The notes under the pieces are model-generated. The model saw only the letters and a list, made by a program, of their open reading frames with translations. It was not told the origin of the DNA and ran no database searches. Below, piece by piece: positions 1 to 8,063 of a stretch of 18,676 nucleotides of DNA. Source of the stretch: Clostridia bacterium. Its GTDB lineage: Bacteria > Bacillota > Clostridia > Christensenellales > Borkfalkiaceae. The position numbers were made by a program, and so were the translations under genes. Position 1 is the first letter of the stretch; every line of letters starts with the position of its first letter. The stretch lies in NCBI GenBank assembly GCA_017648525.1, contig JAGCIP010000051.1:1-18676 (forward strand), in the 5' to 3' direction.

Positions 1-1
1 A

Positions 2-412
2 AGAAAATACAATTTAGTTACCGATTTGGGCAAGTTTTTAGACCCGATTGCTGATAAGGTTTTGGTGTCTTCTGCCTTAATTATAATGCTCGTTCCGGTA
101 GGTGGTGCTCTTTTACTTCCTAACTATGCGGGTATTGCCGTTGCAATAATTCTTGCACGTGAGTTGGTGGTTAGCGGTTTCCGTATGGTTGCGTCTTCTA
201 AGGGGATGGTAATTGCGGCAGACCTTTCGGGCAAGATTAAAACTTTCGTCACCGATATAGCAATTGTTGTGATTTTGGTTAGCGGAGATTTTGCGCTTAA
301 CGGTTATCTAAATCTTGCGGGATTAATATTACTTGGAATTGCAACGGTTTTAACCATTATTTCGGGTACGGAGTGTATAGTAAAAAATAGAGCGGTGTTA
401 AAAGATAAATAA
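2..412 (+). CDS. pgsA: CDP-diacylglycerol-glycerol-3-phosphate 3-phosphatidyltransferase, 3' part
   Basis: This is the C-terminal part of an integral membrane enzyme that makes phosphatidylglycerol phosphate from CDP-diacylglycerol and glycerol 3-phosphate. The reading frame is open to the left edge, so the start and the first part of the CDP-alcohol phosphatidyltransferase motif (DGxxA) are missing. The rest of the motif is visible: an Arg at the first codon, eight residues, then GKFLDPIAD, matching R-x8-G-x3-D-x3-D with both catalytic Asp residues. Several hydrophobic segments follow, as expected for the membrane domain. The TTG at base 26 lies inside this motif and is not the real start. 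The stop codon shares one base with the cinA start (TAATG), implying co-translation. The pgsA-cinA-recA order is a known Firmicutes arrangement and supports the call. Confidence 0.93.
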   Translation, partial: RKYNLVTDLGKFLDPIADKVLVSSALIIMLVPVGGALLLPNYAGIAVAIILARELVVSGFRMVASSKGMVIAADLSGKIKTFVTDIAIVVILVSGDFALNGYLNLAGLILLGIATVLTIISGTECIVKNRAVLKDK

Positions 413-1614
413 TGAAAACTGCGCTAGTGTTTTTTAGGTCTGTTGAACGAGAGTTTGACAATGAATATTACGGCAAGATAGTCGGTGCGTTTAAAAGCGG
501 TGGAATAAATGCGGACACTGTTGAGATTTTATCTCGAAACGACGCACACTCTTTTAGCGAGCGATTAGACGGATTTTTGGACACCGTTGACAACTTGATT
601 ATAATCGACGGTGAAGATAGAGATTTTGACCTTAAACAAATAATAGCGGAAAAGACGGATACTATTTTAGCGGAAAATGAAAACGCGCGTATCTTTTTGG
701 ACGCAGTAAGCAAAAGCGACGGAGTGGAATATTCGGATAAATACGCCCAAATTCCGTTAGAAGCAACCCTTATTCCCAACGTTAAAGGCGCATATCAAGG
801 TTTTATTTTAGATAAAAACCAAGTTACGATTGCTGTTTTGCCAGAAGAATACGCTCAATTAAAGCCTATGTGCGATAGATACGTTTTGCCTTACGTTGAA
901 AATAAATACGGCATAAAATCTAATCGCTTAATTCTTAAATATTTTGGCGATATTCCTACTTTAGACGATATCTTGTTAAAGGCGGAAAGTCAATACGAAA
1001 ATCTTAACTGTAATATTTACCAAAAGAATGGTGACGTTAGCGTTGACTTGCTTTTTGGCGGAAAGGTAGAGCGAGATTATTCAGAAGTCGTTAGGTTTAT
1101 CGTCAGCAATCTTAAAGACAGCATATATGCGGAATTTGACACGACTTTGGGTGAAAGACTGTTTGACCTGTTGCGTTTAAGGAAGGTTAAACTTTCGGTT
1201 GCCGAATCGTTTACGGGTGGTAGGGTTATAGCCGAAGTGATTAAAAATCCCGGAGCGTCGGAATTCGTTAACGAAGGCGTTGTTAGTTATTCTAACCATA
1301 GCAAGATGGAAAGATTAGGGGTGAGTAAGGACGACCTTGCTAAACATGGTGCAGTCAGTTCTATCGTTGCCTATCAAATGGCAAAGGGTTTATTAAAGAA
1401 CGGAAATTGTGACTTGGCTATCTCGACAACGGGAATAGCCGGCCCGAAAAGTGACGATACCGAAAAACCCGTAGGATTGTGCTATATAGGAATAGGTATG
1501 AACGACGGAGTTCACACTTATAAACTAAACTTATCGGGCAGTAGAGAAGAAATTACAGAAACGGCGAAGAATACCGCTTTGTTTTTGGCAATAAAAAAAC
1601 TAAAAAATATATAA
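412..1614 (+). CDS. cinA: CinA-family protein: degenerate MoCF-like N-terminus plus NMN amidohydrolase (PncC) domain
   Basis: The 400-residue product has the length and order of bifunctional CinA. The C-terminal domain (about 245-400) is a well conserved nicotinamide-mononucleotide deamidase: AESFTGG holds the presumed catalytic Ser266, with Lys298 after VVSYSNHS, TTGIAGP at 339-345, and Arg378 in GSREE. It would recycle NMN to nicotinic acid mononucleotide in the cytoplasm. The N-terminal domain (about 1-165) should be a molybdopterin-binding-like (COG1058) domain with ADP-ribose pyrophosphatase activity, but its hallmarks are gone. The usual GTELLLG near the start is absent, and GGLGPTxDD is replaced by DGEDRDFDL near residues 66-74. 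The PGxPxE region survives only as LPEEY (143-147). The linker domain (about 170-235) is recognisable. I infer that only the PncC activity remains. The start is the ATG overlapping the pgsA stop; recA follows after 15 bases. Confidence 0.9.
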   Translation: MKTALVFFRSVEREFDNEYYGKIVGAFKSGGINADTVEILSRNDAHSFSERLDGFLDTVDNLIIIDGEDRDFDLKQIIAEKTDTILAENENARIFLDAVSKSDGVEYSDKYAQIPLEATLIPNVKGAYQGFILDKNQVTIAVLPEEYAQLKPMCDRYVLPYVENKYGIKSNRLILKYFGDIPTLDDILLKAESQYENLNCNIYQKNGDVSVDLLFGGKVERDYSEVVRFIVSNLKDSIYAEFDTTLGERLFDLLRLRKVKLSVAESFTGGRVIAEVIKNPGASEFVNEGVVSYSNHSKMERLGVSKDDLAKHGAVSSIVAYQMAKGLLKNGNCDLAISTTGIAGPKSDDTEKPVGLCYIGIGMNDGVHTYKLNLSGSREEITETAKNTALFLAIKKLKNI

Positions 1615-1629
1615 CGAGGAAAAACAAAA

Positions 1630-2628
1630 ATGGATGAATCTAAAATTAAAGCGCTAGACGGCGTGATGGCTCAAATTGAAAAACAATATGGAAAAGGTGC
1701 AATTATGCGTTTAGGACAAGACGCAGGGGATGCTAATATAGAAGTTTTGCCTACTGGTTGCTTGTCGCTTGACCTTGCAATAGGCGTTGGCGGTTTACCA
1801 AGGGGCAGAATAATTGAAATATACGGACCTGAATCTTCTGGTAAAACTACGGTTGCTTTGCACGTTATTGCAGAAGCGCAAAAAGCGGGCGGAATTGCTG
1901 CGTTTGTAGATGCAGAACACGCATTAGACCCCGTTTATGCAAAGAATTTAGGGGTTAACCTTGACGAACTTTACGTTTCGCAACCAGATACGGGTGAGCA
2001 AGCGTTAGATATTACCGCATCACTTGTAAACAGTAAAGCGGTTGACGTAATCGTTGTAGACTCGGTTGCGGCTCTTACCCCCAAGGCTGAAATTGAAGGG
2101 GATATGGGTGATTCTCACGTGGGCTTGCAAGCAAGACTTATGTCACAAGCACTCCGTAAACTTACGGCAATAACCAACAAGTCTAAAACCTGTATTATAT
2201 TTATCAACCAACTTCGTGAAAAGGTTGGCGTTATGTTTGGCAATCCAGAAGTTACCGCAGGCGGAAAGGCGCTCAAATTCTACGCAAGCGTTCGTATAGA
2301 CGTTCGTAAGGCAGACGCTCTTAAGGATAGCGACGGCGCTTATGGTAATCACACTAAAGCAAAAATCGTTAAAAACAAGGTTGCTCCACCGTTTAAGACG
2401 GCAGAATTTGATATTATTTACGGAAAAGGCATTTCTCACGGAAGTTGCCTAATTGACCTTGGCTTAAATTACGACGTATTACAAAAGAGCGGGTCTTGGT
2501 TCTCTTATAACGGAGAAAAGATTGCTCAAGGTAGAGAAAAAGCGGTTGATTATTTAGAAAGCAATCCTGAAATCGCAAAAGAAATAAAGGAAAAAATTAT
2601 GGACGCTTTCTATAATAGAAATAAATAA
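1630..2628 (+). CDS. recA: Recombinase RecA
   Basis: RecA is the ATP-dependent strand-exchange protein of homologous recombination and the LexA co-protease. Visible landmarks are Walker A GPESSGKTT at 66-74, DAEHALDP near 94-101, Walker B VIVVDSVAAL at 140-149, and FINQLREKVG followed by loop 2 at about 191-212. At 332 residues it is slightly shorter than the usual 345-350. It ends at DAFYNRNK without the acidic tail seen in many RecA proteins; such tails vary in Firmicutes. The ATG is preceded by CGAGGA at suitable spacing. The gap to cinA is only 15 bases, so there is no room for a separate promoter or a LexA operator immediately upstream. Any SOS control must come from within or upstream of cinA. 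An A/T-rich gap with a promoter for rny follows. Confidence 0.98.
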   Translation: MDESKIKALDGVMAQIEKQYGKGAIMRLGQDAGDANIEVLPTGCLSLDLAIGVGGLPRGRIIEIYGPESSGKTTVALHVIAEAQKAGGIAAFVDAEHALDPVYAKNLGVNLDELYVSQPDTGEQALDITASLVNSKAVDVIVVDSVAALTPKAEIEGDMGDSHVGLQARLMSQALRKLTAITNKSKTCIIFINQLREKVGVMFGNPEVTAGGKALKFYASVRIDVRKADALKDSDGAYGNHTKAKIVKNKVAPPFKTAEFDIIYGKGISHGSCLIDLGLNYDVLQKSGSWFSYNGEKIAQGREKAVDYLESNPEIAKEIKEKIMDAFYNRNK

Positions 2629-2642
2629 GATATTTATAATAT

Positions 2643-2671
2643 TTGACAAATAAATTAAATTGTTATAAAAT
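2643..2671 (+). promoter_or_regulatory. Vegetative promoter for rny
   Basis: TTGACA (2643-2648), a 17-base spacer and TAAAAT (2666-2671) make a near-consensus sigma-A promoter in the recA-rny gap. Transcription would start near 2678, giving a leader of about 60 bases before the rny ATG. rny may therefore be expressed independently of the pgsA-cinA-recA transcript. Confidence 0.75.
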
Positions 2672-2689
2672 ATTATTAGGAAAAAATTT

Positions 2690-2705
2690 CTAACCGCTAG
2701 GTTAG
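2690..2705 (+). other. Perfect short hairpin in the rny leader
   Basis: CTAACC, the loop GCTA and GGTTAG form a perfect 6-bp stem, extendable by U-G and U-A pairs to 2687-2708. It lies between the promoter and the AGGAGGG ribosome binding site at 2721. It has no T-tract, so it is not a terminator. It could be a 5' stabilising hairpin or a protein-binding palindrome; I cannot tell which. Confidence 0.45.
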
Positions 2706-2736
2706 GAGAAAAATAAAAACAGGAGGGCATAATATT

Positions 2737-4353
2737 ATGCAGAATTTTAACTACGGCTCCCTGTTCTTAGTGGGCGACGCACTTCCTTGGATTGTCGTTG
2801 CCATTGTATCGATAGTCGCAATCGTGGTATCGATTTTATGTTGGGTACTTAGCGCAAAGAGCGTAACTAAACGTTTTGAAAGCGAACAAGGGAACATAAA
2901 CGAACAACGTAACAGAATGCTCGACGACGTTAGAGAAGAGAGCAAGGCTATTAAAAAAGAAGCAATTTTAGAAGCGAAAGAACAGGAAATTAAACTTCGC
3001 AACGAGTTTGAACGTGAATCGAAAGAAAAGCGTGCAGAACTCCAAAAGATGGAGAACAGACTTAACCAAAAAGAAGAAACTTTGGAAAAGAAAGAAGAAA
3101 ATCTTGCGAAGAGAAACGAAGAAACTACCAAACAACAAAATGCGTTGAAAGCGAAAGAACTTGAACTTGAGAAAAAACTTGACGAAATCGCACTTCAACA
3201 CAGCAAAATGGTAGAAGAGTTTGAGAAAATTTCTCAAATGAGCAAAGAAGAAGCAAAACAACAACTTATTCTTTCTATTACCGACGAAGCAAAGCGTGAC
3301 GCGGCTGGTATGGTTAAGAACATAGAAGCAGAGGCTAAAGAAAACGGCGAAAGAAAAGCCAAGGAAATAGTTAGCCTTGCTATTCAAAAGTGTTCAACCG
3401 AACAAGCAACTGAAATTACCGTTTCGGTAGTACCGCTACCTAGCGACGATATGAAAGCAAGAATTATCGGTAGAGAAGGTAGAAACATTAGAACGCTTGA
3501 AAACGCTACCGGTATTGAACTCATTATCGACGATACGCCGGAAGTAGTTATTGTTTCAGGCTTTGACCCCGTTAGACGTGAAGTGGCGAGAATAGCGCTT
3601 GAAAAACTTATTCAAGACGGCAGAATTCACCCCGCAAGAATAGAAGAAACGGTTGAAAAGGTTAAAAAAGAATTAGACCAACAAATTAAAGAAGCGGGCG
3701 AGGCTGCTATGTTCGAATGTAAGATATTCGGCTTGCACCCCGAAATCGTTAAACTTTTAGGTAGACTTAAATTCCGTACCAGTTACGGTCAAAACGTTCT
3801 TAAACACTCTATCGAAGTTGCACACCTTGCAGGTGTTATGGCGGCAGAACTTGGCGTTGATGAAACGCTTGCAAGACGTGCGGGATTACTACACGACCTT
3901 GGTAAGGCCGTTGACTTTGAGATAGAAGGAACGCACATGCAAATCGGTGGCGACCTTGCTAAAAAGTATCGTGAAAATCACAATGTTATAAACGCTATCT
4001 TGGCGCATCACGGCGACGTTGAGCCCAAGACCATTGAAGCGGTTTTAGTTCAGGCGGCGGACGCTATTTCAGGCGCAAGACCTGGTGCAAGACGTGAAAC
4101 TACTACCAACTACATTAAGAGATTGCAAAAACTTGAAGAAATTTCTTCTGGGTTTAAGGGCGTTGAAAAATGCTATGCAATTCAAGCGGGTAGAGAAGTG
4201 CGTGTAATGGTTAAACCCGAACAGGTTAATGACGCACAAACCTTGTTCTTGGCAAAAGAAATCGCTAAAAAGATTGAACAAGAAATGGAATATCCCGGTC
4301 AAATTAAAGTTAACGTTATTAGAGAATGGCGTGCAACCGAGTTTGCAAAATAA
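2737..4353 (+). CDS. rny: Ribonuclease Y (endoribonuclease, HD family)
   Basis: RNase Y is the membrane-anchored endonuclease that starts mRNA decay in many Firmicutes. All parts are present in order in 538 residues. There is one N-terminal transmembrane helix (about 17-39, PWIVVAIVSIVAIVVSI). A long Glu/Lys/Gln-rich coiled coil spans about 45-215. The KH domain has its GREG loop at 245-248. The HD domain has His357, the HD pair at 386-387 in LLHDLGKA, and HH at 424-425, followed by the usual C-terminal region ending WRATEFAK. Length and layout match the family (about 520 residues). The ATG follows an unusually strong AGGAGGG site eight bases upstream. In Bacillus subtilis rny also lies a short way downstream of recA, so the neighbourhood agrees. 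A 12-bp inverted repeat follows the stop codon. Confidence 0.98.
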   Translation: MQNFNYGSLFLVGDALPWIVVAIVSIVAIVVSILCWVLSAKSVTKRFESEQGNINEQRNRMLDDVREESKAIKKEAILEAKEQEIKLRNEFERESKEKRAELQKMENRLNQKEETLEKKEENLAKRNEETTKQQNALKAKELELEKKLDEIALQHSKMVEEFEKISQMSKEEAKQQLILSITDEAKRDAAGMVKNIEAEAKENGERKAKEIVSLAIQKCSTEQATEITVSVVPLPSDDMKARIIGREGRNIRTLENATGIELIIDDTPEVVIVSGFDPVRREVARIALEKLIQDGRIHPARIEETVEKVKKELDQQIKEAGEAAMFECKIFGLHPEIVKLLGRLKFRTSYGQNVLKHSIEVAHLAGVMAAELGVDETLARRAGLLHDLGKAVDFEIEGTHMQIGGDLAKKYRENHNVINAILAHHGDVEPKTIEAVLVQAADAISGARPGARRETTTNYIKRLQKLEEISSGFKGVEKCYAIQAGREVRVMVKPEQVNDAQTLFLAKEIAKKIEQEMEYPGQIKVNVIREWRATEFAK

Positions 4354-4394
4354 TAGGCAGTTTGTCTTATAAGTGAAAGAAGAAATTATAAATT

Positions 4395-4426
4395 ATTGAG
4401 ATTGAGTTGAAAGGCTCAATCTCAAT
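4395..4426 (+). terminator. Hairpin after rny, probable weak Rho-independent terminator
   Basis: A perfect 12-bp inverted repeat (ATTGAGATTGAG / CTCAATCTCAAT) with an 8-base loop TTGAAAGG is followed by TTTTC. Each arm is itself two copies of a 6-base unit (ATTGAG twice). The stem is A/U-rich and the T-tract short, so termination may be partial, which would allow read-through into the peptidase gene. No strong promoter lies between this hairpin and the next gene. Confidence 0.65.
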
Positions 4427-4462
4427 TTTCTACAATTAAAACGTTGTTTAGGAGTTAAAAAT

Positions 4463-5722
4463 ATGGATTGCGCTACGTTAGTTAAATTGATAGACGAAAG
4501 AAAACAAGAACTTTTTGAACTTTTATCGTCGTTGGTTAAAATCAATTCGGAAAATTTTGGCGAATACGGCAGGGAAGAAGAAGTTGCTAAATACGTACAT
4601 AAATTAGCACAAGAATTAGGCTTAGAAAGCGATATATTCTCTCCGTTAGAATTAGACGGTTTTGAAAATCACCCCGACTATTTGGCGGGCAGAAATTTAG
4701 AGAACCGCTACAACGTGGTTGCACGTTGGCGTGGAGAAATAGACGAAGATGAACTTATGATTATGGGACACTCTGACACCGTTCCTATCGGCGACCTTGC
4801 AAACTGGAACTTCCCGCCCCTTTCAGGTGAAATCGTAGACGGAAAGATTTTAGGTCGTGGTGCTATTGATGATAAGTATGCACTTGCAACTGGTTTGTTC
4901 ATTATAAAAGTGTTAAAAGACGCTGGATTTAAGCCCAAAAAGAACTTGCTTTTCTGCGCTTATAGCGACGAAGAACGTGGTGGCTCTCACGGTGCGCTTG
5001 CAGCGGTTATGAAATACCCTTGCAAGAGTATCGTTAATATGGACGGCAGATACAATCAAATTTGGCATTGTGGCTCTGGCGGTGGCGAACTTAAATATTT
5101 ATTCCACACAAAAGAGACCGCAGATAGCGCAAAATACGTTGCAAAAGCATTGCCCGTTGTTTTAGAAGCGGTCGAAGAATTTGCAAATAATCGCAAAAAA
5201 GAAATGAACGAAAACAAATATTACGCAGGTACTATTATTCCAGAAACTTCTTTGCGTTATATGGGAATTCGTGCGGGCTATGATTGTATGGACCTTGACC
5301 GTGGCGAAGTTTATTTTGTTTTCTACACCGATAAAACCAAAGAAGAAATTTATGCTGAACTTGCTGAAATTGAAAAGGTTTTAGCAGAGCGTCTTGCTCC
5401 GCTTGGTATAATCGGCGACGGCTTTAAGGCGGAAACTAGATTTTTCCACTACGTGCATTGTGAACCGGATAGTGAAGACGTTGTAAAGATGGTTGAAGCG
5501 TCTTTAGAAGCGACGGGTGAAAAGCCGTTAGTATGCGGGTCTTGCTTATCCGACTTGTCGGTTATATCTAAATTCGGCAGTAGCAGAGCGTTTGCGCTCG
5601 GTTGCGGCAGGGATTTTAGTGAAGTTGGCGGAGCGCATCAACCTAACGAGTTTATTGAGTGTGATAAATTTTTGAAATTTACAAAAACTATTGCAAATTT
5701 TGTTCTTAAAGTATTAGGATAA
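4463..5722 (+). CDS. M20-family metallopeptidase (ArgE/DapE/PepV-like)
   Basis: This is a cytoplasmic, di-metal peptidase or amidohydrolase of the M20 family. The metal ligands and catalytic residues are in place: GHSDTVP with His103 and Asp105, RGAIDDKYA with bridging Asp136, YSDEERGG with general base Glu170 and ligand Glu171, Asp194 in NMDGRYN, and His392 in GGAHQPNEF. Residues of about 195-310 form the insert expected for the lid/dimerisation domain. The length of 419 fits M20 enzymes; PepV-type dipeptidases are usually somewhat longer. The substrate cannot be read from the sequence; dipeptides are the likeliest guess. The ATG has AGGAG nine bases upstream. The glutamine synthetase gene begins 35 bases after the stop with no promoter between, so the two are probably co-transcribed. 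Confidence 0.88.
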   Translation: MDCATLVKLIDERKQELFELLSSLVKINSENFGEYGREEEVAKYVHKLAQELGLESDIFSPLELDGFENHPDYLAGRNLENRYNVVARWRGEIDEDELMIMGHSDTVPIGDLANWNFPPLSGEIVDGKILGRGAIDDKYALATGLFIIKVLKDAGFKPKKNLLFCAYSDEERGGSHGALAAVMKYPCKSIVNMDGRYNQIWHCGSGGGELKYLFHTKETADSAKYVAKALPVVLEAVEEFANNRKKEMNENKYYAGTIIPETSLRYMGIRAGYDCMDLDRGEVYFVFYTDKTKEEIYAELAEIEKVLAERLAPLGIIGDGFKAETRFFHYVHCEPDSEDVVKMVEASLEATGEKPLVCGSCLSDLSVISKFGSSRAFALGCGRDFSEVGGAHQPNEFIECDKFLKFTKTIANFVLKVLG

Positions 5723-5757
5723 TTCAAAGGAAAAGTTTTTACTTAACAGGAGAAATT

Positions 5758-7854
5758 ATGAACGCAAGTATACCCGAAATTTTCGGTTGTATGGTATTTA
5801 ACGATAAAGTGATGAAGGAGCGTTTGCCCAAAGAAGCATACGACGCCGTTCGTCGTGCAAAAGACGAAGGTAAACCCCTTTCTCACGAATATGCAAAGAG
5901 CGTAGCGTCGGTTATGAAAGAGTGGGCAATAGAAAAAGGGGCAACCCATTTTACCCATTGGTTTCAACCTATGACGGGAATTACTGCTGAAAAACACGAT
6001 AGTTTTATAGAGCCTTTCGGTGACGGCGAAGTTATTATGAAGTTTTCCGAAAAGTCTTTGGTTAAAGGCGAATCGGATGCATCAAGTTTTCCGTCGGGCG
6101 GACTTCGTGCGACCTTTGAAGCACGTGGATATACCGCTTGGGACCCCACTTCTTACGCTTTTGTTAAAGACGGCAGTCTTTATATACCTACGGCGTTTTG
6201 TTCGTATAGTGGAGAAGCGCTTGACAAAAAAACGCCTTTACTTCGCTCTATGGAAGCCTTTAACAAACAAGCGCTCCGTATATTGAGATTGTTCGGGAAC
6301 GACAAGGCTAAAAAGGTTACGCCTACAGTCGGTGCAGAGCAAGAATATTTCTTGATTGATAAAGAAGTTTATGAAAAAAGGTTAGACCTTATTCATTGTG
6401 GAAGAACGCTTTTCGGTGCACGCCCGTCTAAAGGTCAAGAATTAGAAGACCACTATTACGGTGCGATAAAATCAAGGGTTTCAGCATTTATGAAAGAACT
6501 TGATTTAGAACTTTGGAAACTTGGCGTGTATGCGAAAACCAAGCATAACGAAGTTGCGCCTGCTCAACACGAACTTGCGCCCGTTTTTGCGTCTACAAAC
6601 TTATCTTCCGACCAAAACCAAATCACTATGGAACTTATGAAGAGCATAGCGAACAAACACGGTTTGGTATGTTTATTACACGAAAAACCATTTGCGTCTG
6701 TAAACGGTAGTGGTAAACACAACAACTGGTCTATCGCAACAGATTTGGGTGAAAATCTTTTAGAACCGGGCGATACGCCTGAAAAGAACGCACAATTCTT
6801 GTTGTTCTTACTTGCCGTAATTAAAGCAGTGGACGAATATCAAGATTTACTCCGTATAAGCGTAGCGTCTGCTGGTAATGACCACAGATTAGGTGCGGAC
6901 GAAGCACCGCCTGCAATAATTTCTATATATCTTGGGGAAGAGTTAGACGCAATACTTAATGCGATTGAAAGCGGAAAAGAATACTTTGCAAAAGAGAAAA
7001 CCGAACTTAAAATCGGCGTTTCAGTTTTACCGCCTATTCCTAAGGATTCTACTGACAGAAATAGGACTTCGCCCTTTGCGTTTACGGGTAATAAATTTGA
7101 ATTCCGTATGGTTGGCTCGTCAACGAATATTGCCTGCCCCAACTTTATTATAAACACCATAGTTGCCGAAGAATTGCGCACCTTTGCCGATAGACTTGAA
7201 AAGGCAAGCGACTTTAATGCGGAATTAAACGCACTTATTAAAGAAACTATAATTGCGCACAAACGCATTTTATTTAGCGGTAACAATTATTCTGCAGAGT
7301 GGCACAAAGAAGCAAAAAAACGTGGGTTATCTAATTACAAAACTACCTTTGATGCGTTACCGCATTATGCGGACAAAAAGAACGTTGAACTTTTTGCAAA
7401 ACATAAAATTCTTTCAGAGCAAGAAATTCATTCTCGTATGGAAATTTTGCTTGAAAATTACTGCAATATTATCCATATAGAAGCGCTTACCGCAATAGAT
7501 ATAGCAAGAAAGGAAATTACGCCTGCGGTTATCGATTATCAAGGCTTTTTACTAGACGAGTTGAAACTTAAAAAGGATTACGGAAATATTCCTTGCGGAT
7601 TAGAAGAAAACCTATTAAAAGAGTTTGCAAATTTAGCGGAAAAGTTCCGTGTTTCACTTGATAAATTAGTCGTTGACGAAAAGAAATATAAAACGAGTTG
7701 GAGCAACTTTAACAAGGCAAAATATTGTAAAAACACCTTGCTTAAAGATATGGAAGAATTGAGAAATTACGCTGACCAAATGGAACTTTTAATAGGAAAA
7801 GACTTCTCTGCTTTCCCAACTTACGAAGATATTTTGTATAGCGTAAAATATTAA
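5758..7854 (+). CDS. glnN: Glutamine synthetase, type III
   Basis: This enzyme joins ammonia to glutamate using ATP. At 698 residues it matches type III enzymes (about 700), not the 440-470 of type I. Family signatures are present: the N-terminal IPEIFGCMVFND, HWFQPMTG at 67-74, and FPSGGLRATFEARGYTAWDP at 111-130. GAEQEYF has metal-binding Glu194 and Glu196. KHNEVAPAQHE (262-272) has Glu265, His271 and Glu272. HEKPF starts at 308, NGSGKHNNWS lies at 316-325, and NRTSPFAF with KFEFR at 435-450. The C-terminal helical extension of type III enzymes is complete. The start has AGGAGA seven bases upstream. The gene sits behind the M20 peptidase and is closed by a strong terminator. No GlnR-type operator is obvious in the 35-base gap. 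Confidence 0.97.
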   Translation: MNASIPEIFGCMVFNDKVMKERLPKEAYDAVRRAKDEGKPLSHEYAKSVASVMKEWAIEKGATHFTHWFQPMTGITAEKHDSFIEPFGDGEVIMKFSEKSLVKGESDASSFPSGGLRATFEARGYTAWDPTSYAFVKDGSLYIPTAFCSYSGEALDKKTPLLRSMEAFNKQALRILRLFGNDKAKKVTPTVGAEQEYFLIDKEVYEKRLDLIHCGRTLFGARPSKGQELEDHYYGAIKSRVSAFMKELDLELWKLGVYAKTKHNEVAPAQHELAPVFASTNLSSDQNQITMELMKSIANKHGLVCLLHEKPFASVNGSGKHNNWSIATDLGENLLEPGDTPEKNAQFLLFLLAVIKAVDEYQDLLRISVASAGNDHRLGADEAPPAIISIYLGEELDAILNAIESGKEYFAKEKTELKIGVSVLPPIPKDSTDRNRTSPFAFTGNKFEFRMVGSSTNIACPNFIINTIVAEELRTFADRLEKASDFNAELNALIKETIIAHKRILFSGNNYSAEWHKEAKKRGLSNYKTTFDALPHYADKKNVELFAKHKILSEQEIHSRMEILLENYCNIIHIEALTAIDIARKEITPAVIDYQGFLLDELKLKKDYGNIPCGLEENLLKEFANLAEKFRVSLDKLVVDEKKYKTSWSNFNKAKYCKNTLLKDMEELRNYADQMELLIGKDFSAFPTYEDILYSVKY

Positions 7855-7880
7855 AAAAAGATAGATAATTATAAAAAGAA

Positions 7881-7912
7881 GAAAAAGTTGCCGTTATTTT
7901 GGCGACTTTTTC
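7881..7912 (+). terminator. Rho-independent terminator of the glutamine synthetase operon
   Basis: GAAAAAGTTGCC pairs with GGCGACTTTTTC (12 bp including one G-U pair) around the loop GTTATTTT. The 3' arm ends in a T-run followed by TTTGCTTT. It separates the glutamine synthetase unit from the nfn-hyd operon. Confidence 0.87.
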
Positions 7913-7955
7913 TTTGCTTTACCATAATTTAATAATTTAAAACCTATAAAAACAC

Positions 7956-8008
7956 TTGAAAAAAAGCAATAAATATGTTAATATTATTATAATAAATATT
8001 ATAATAAA
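7956..8008 (+). promoter_or_regulatory. Promoter region of the nfn-hyd operon with 12-base-period repeat
   Basis: TTGAAA (7956-7961) is followed 17 bases later by TAATAT (7979-7984). Two perfect TATAAT boxes lie just downstream, at 7988-7993 and 8000-8005, within an exact 11-base direct repeat ATTATAATAAA (7986-7996 and 7998-8008). Which -10 is used cannot be decided by eye, because only the first has a good -35 partner. The repeat could also be a regulator site. Confidence 0.5.
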
Positions 8009-8047
8009 AAGCGGGTTACAAAATTTTAGGGTAATACCGCTTATTAT
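8001..8047 (+). other. Extended hairpin in the nfnA leader
   Basis: ATAATAA (8001-8007) pairs with TTATTAT (8041-8047). GCGG (8011-8014) pairs with CCGC (8037-8040). TTAC (8016-8019) pairs with GTAA (8031-8034). The stem has a 3-base bulge and a 1x2 internal loop. It stops just before the AAAGGAGAG ribosome binding site (8052-8060). It has no T-tract and does not match a riboswitch class I know. Confidence 0.45.
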
Positions 8048-8063
8048 CACGAAAGGAGAGGTT

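Noticed and set aside
26..412. TTG at 26 as the start of a 128-residue protein
   Set aside because: It lies within the phosphatidyltransferase signature, and the frame is open upstream to the edge. It is the tail of a truncated pgsA.
1500..1513. LexA-like site GAAC-6-GTTC within cinA
   Set aside because: The half-site spacing is six bases, not the four of the Gram-positive LexA box, and it is inside coding sequence.
2968..3387. 139-residue antisense reading frame inside rny
   Set aside because: It is a Phe/Leu-rich shadow of the Glu/Lys-rich coiled coil, with no ribosome binding site or family resemblance.
4362..4392. Promoter for the M20 peptidase (TTGTCT with TATAAA)
   Set aside because: The spacer is 19 bases and both boxes are poor. 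Read-through from rny is equally likely, so I did not list it as a feature.
7976..7990. Rex operator upstream of the redox operon
   Set aside because: Only one half-site (TGTTAA) is present; the second half does not match TTAACA at the expected spacing.
7956..8063. TTG at 7956 as the start of nfnA
   Set aside because: It adds 36 residues unlike the family, overlaps the promoter and leader, and ignores the AAAGGAGAG plus ATG at 8064.
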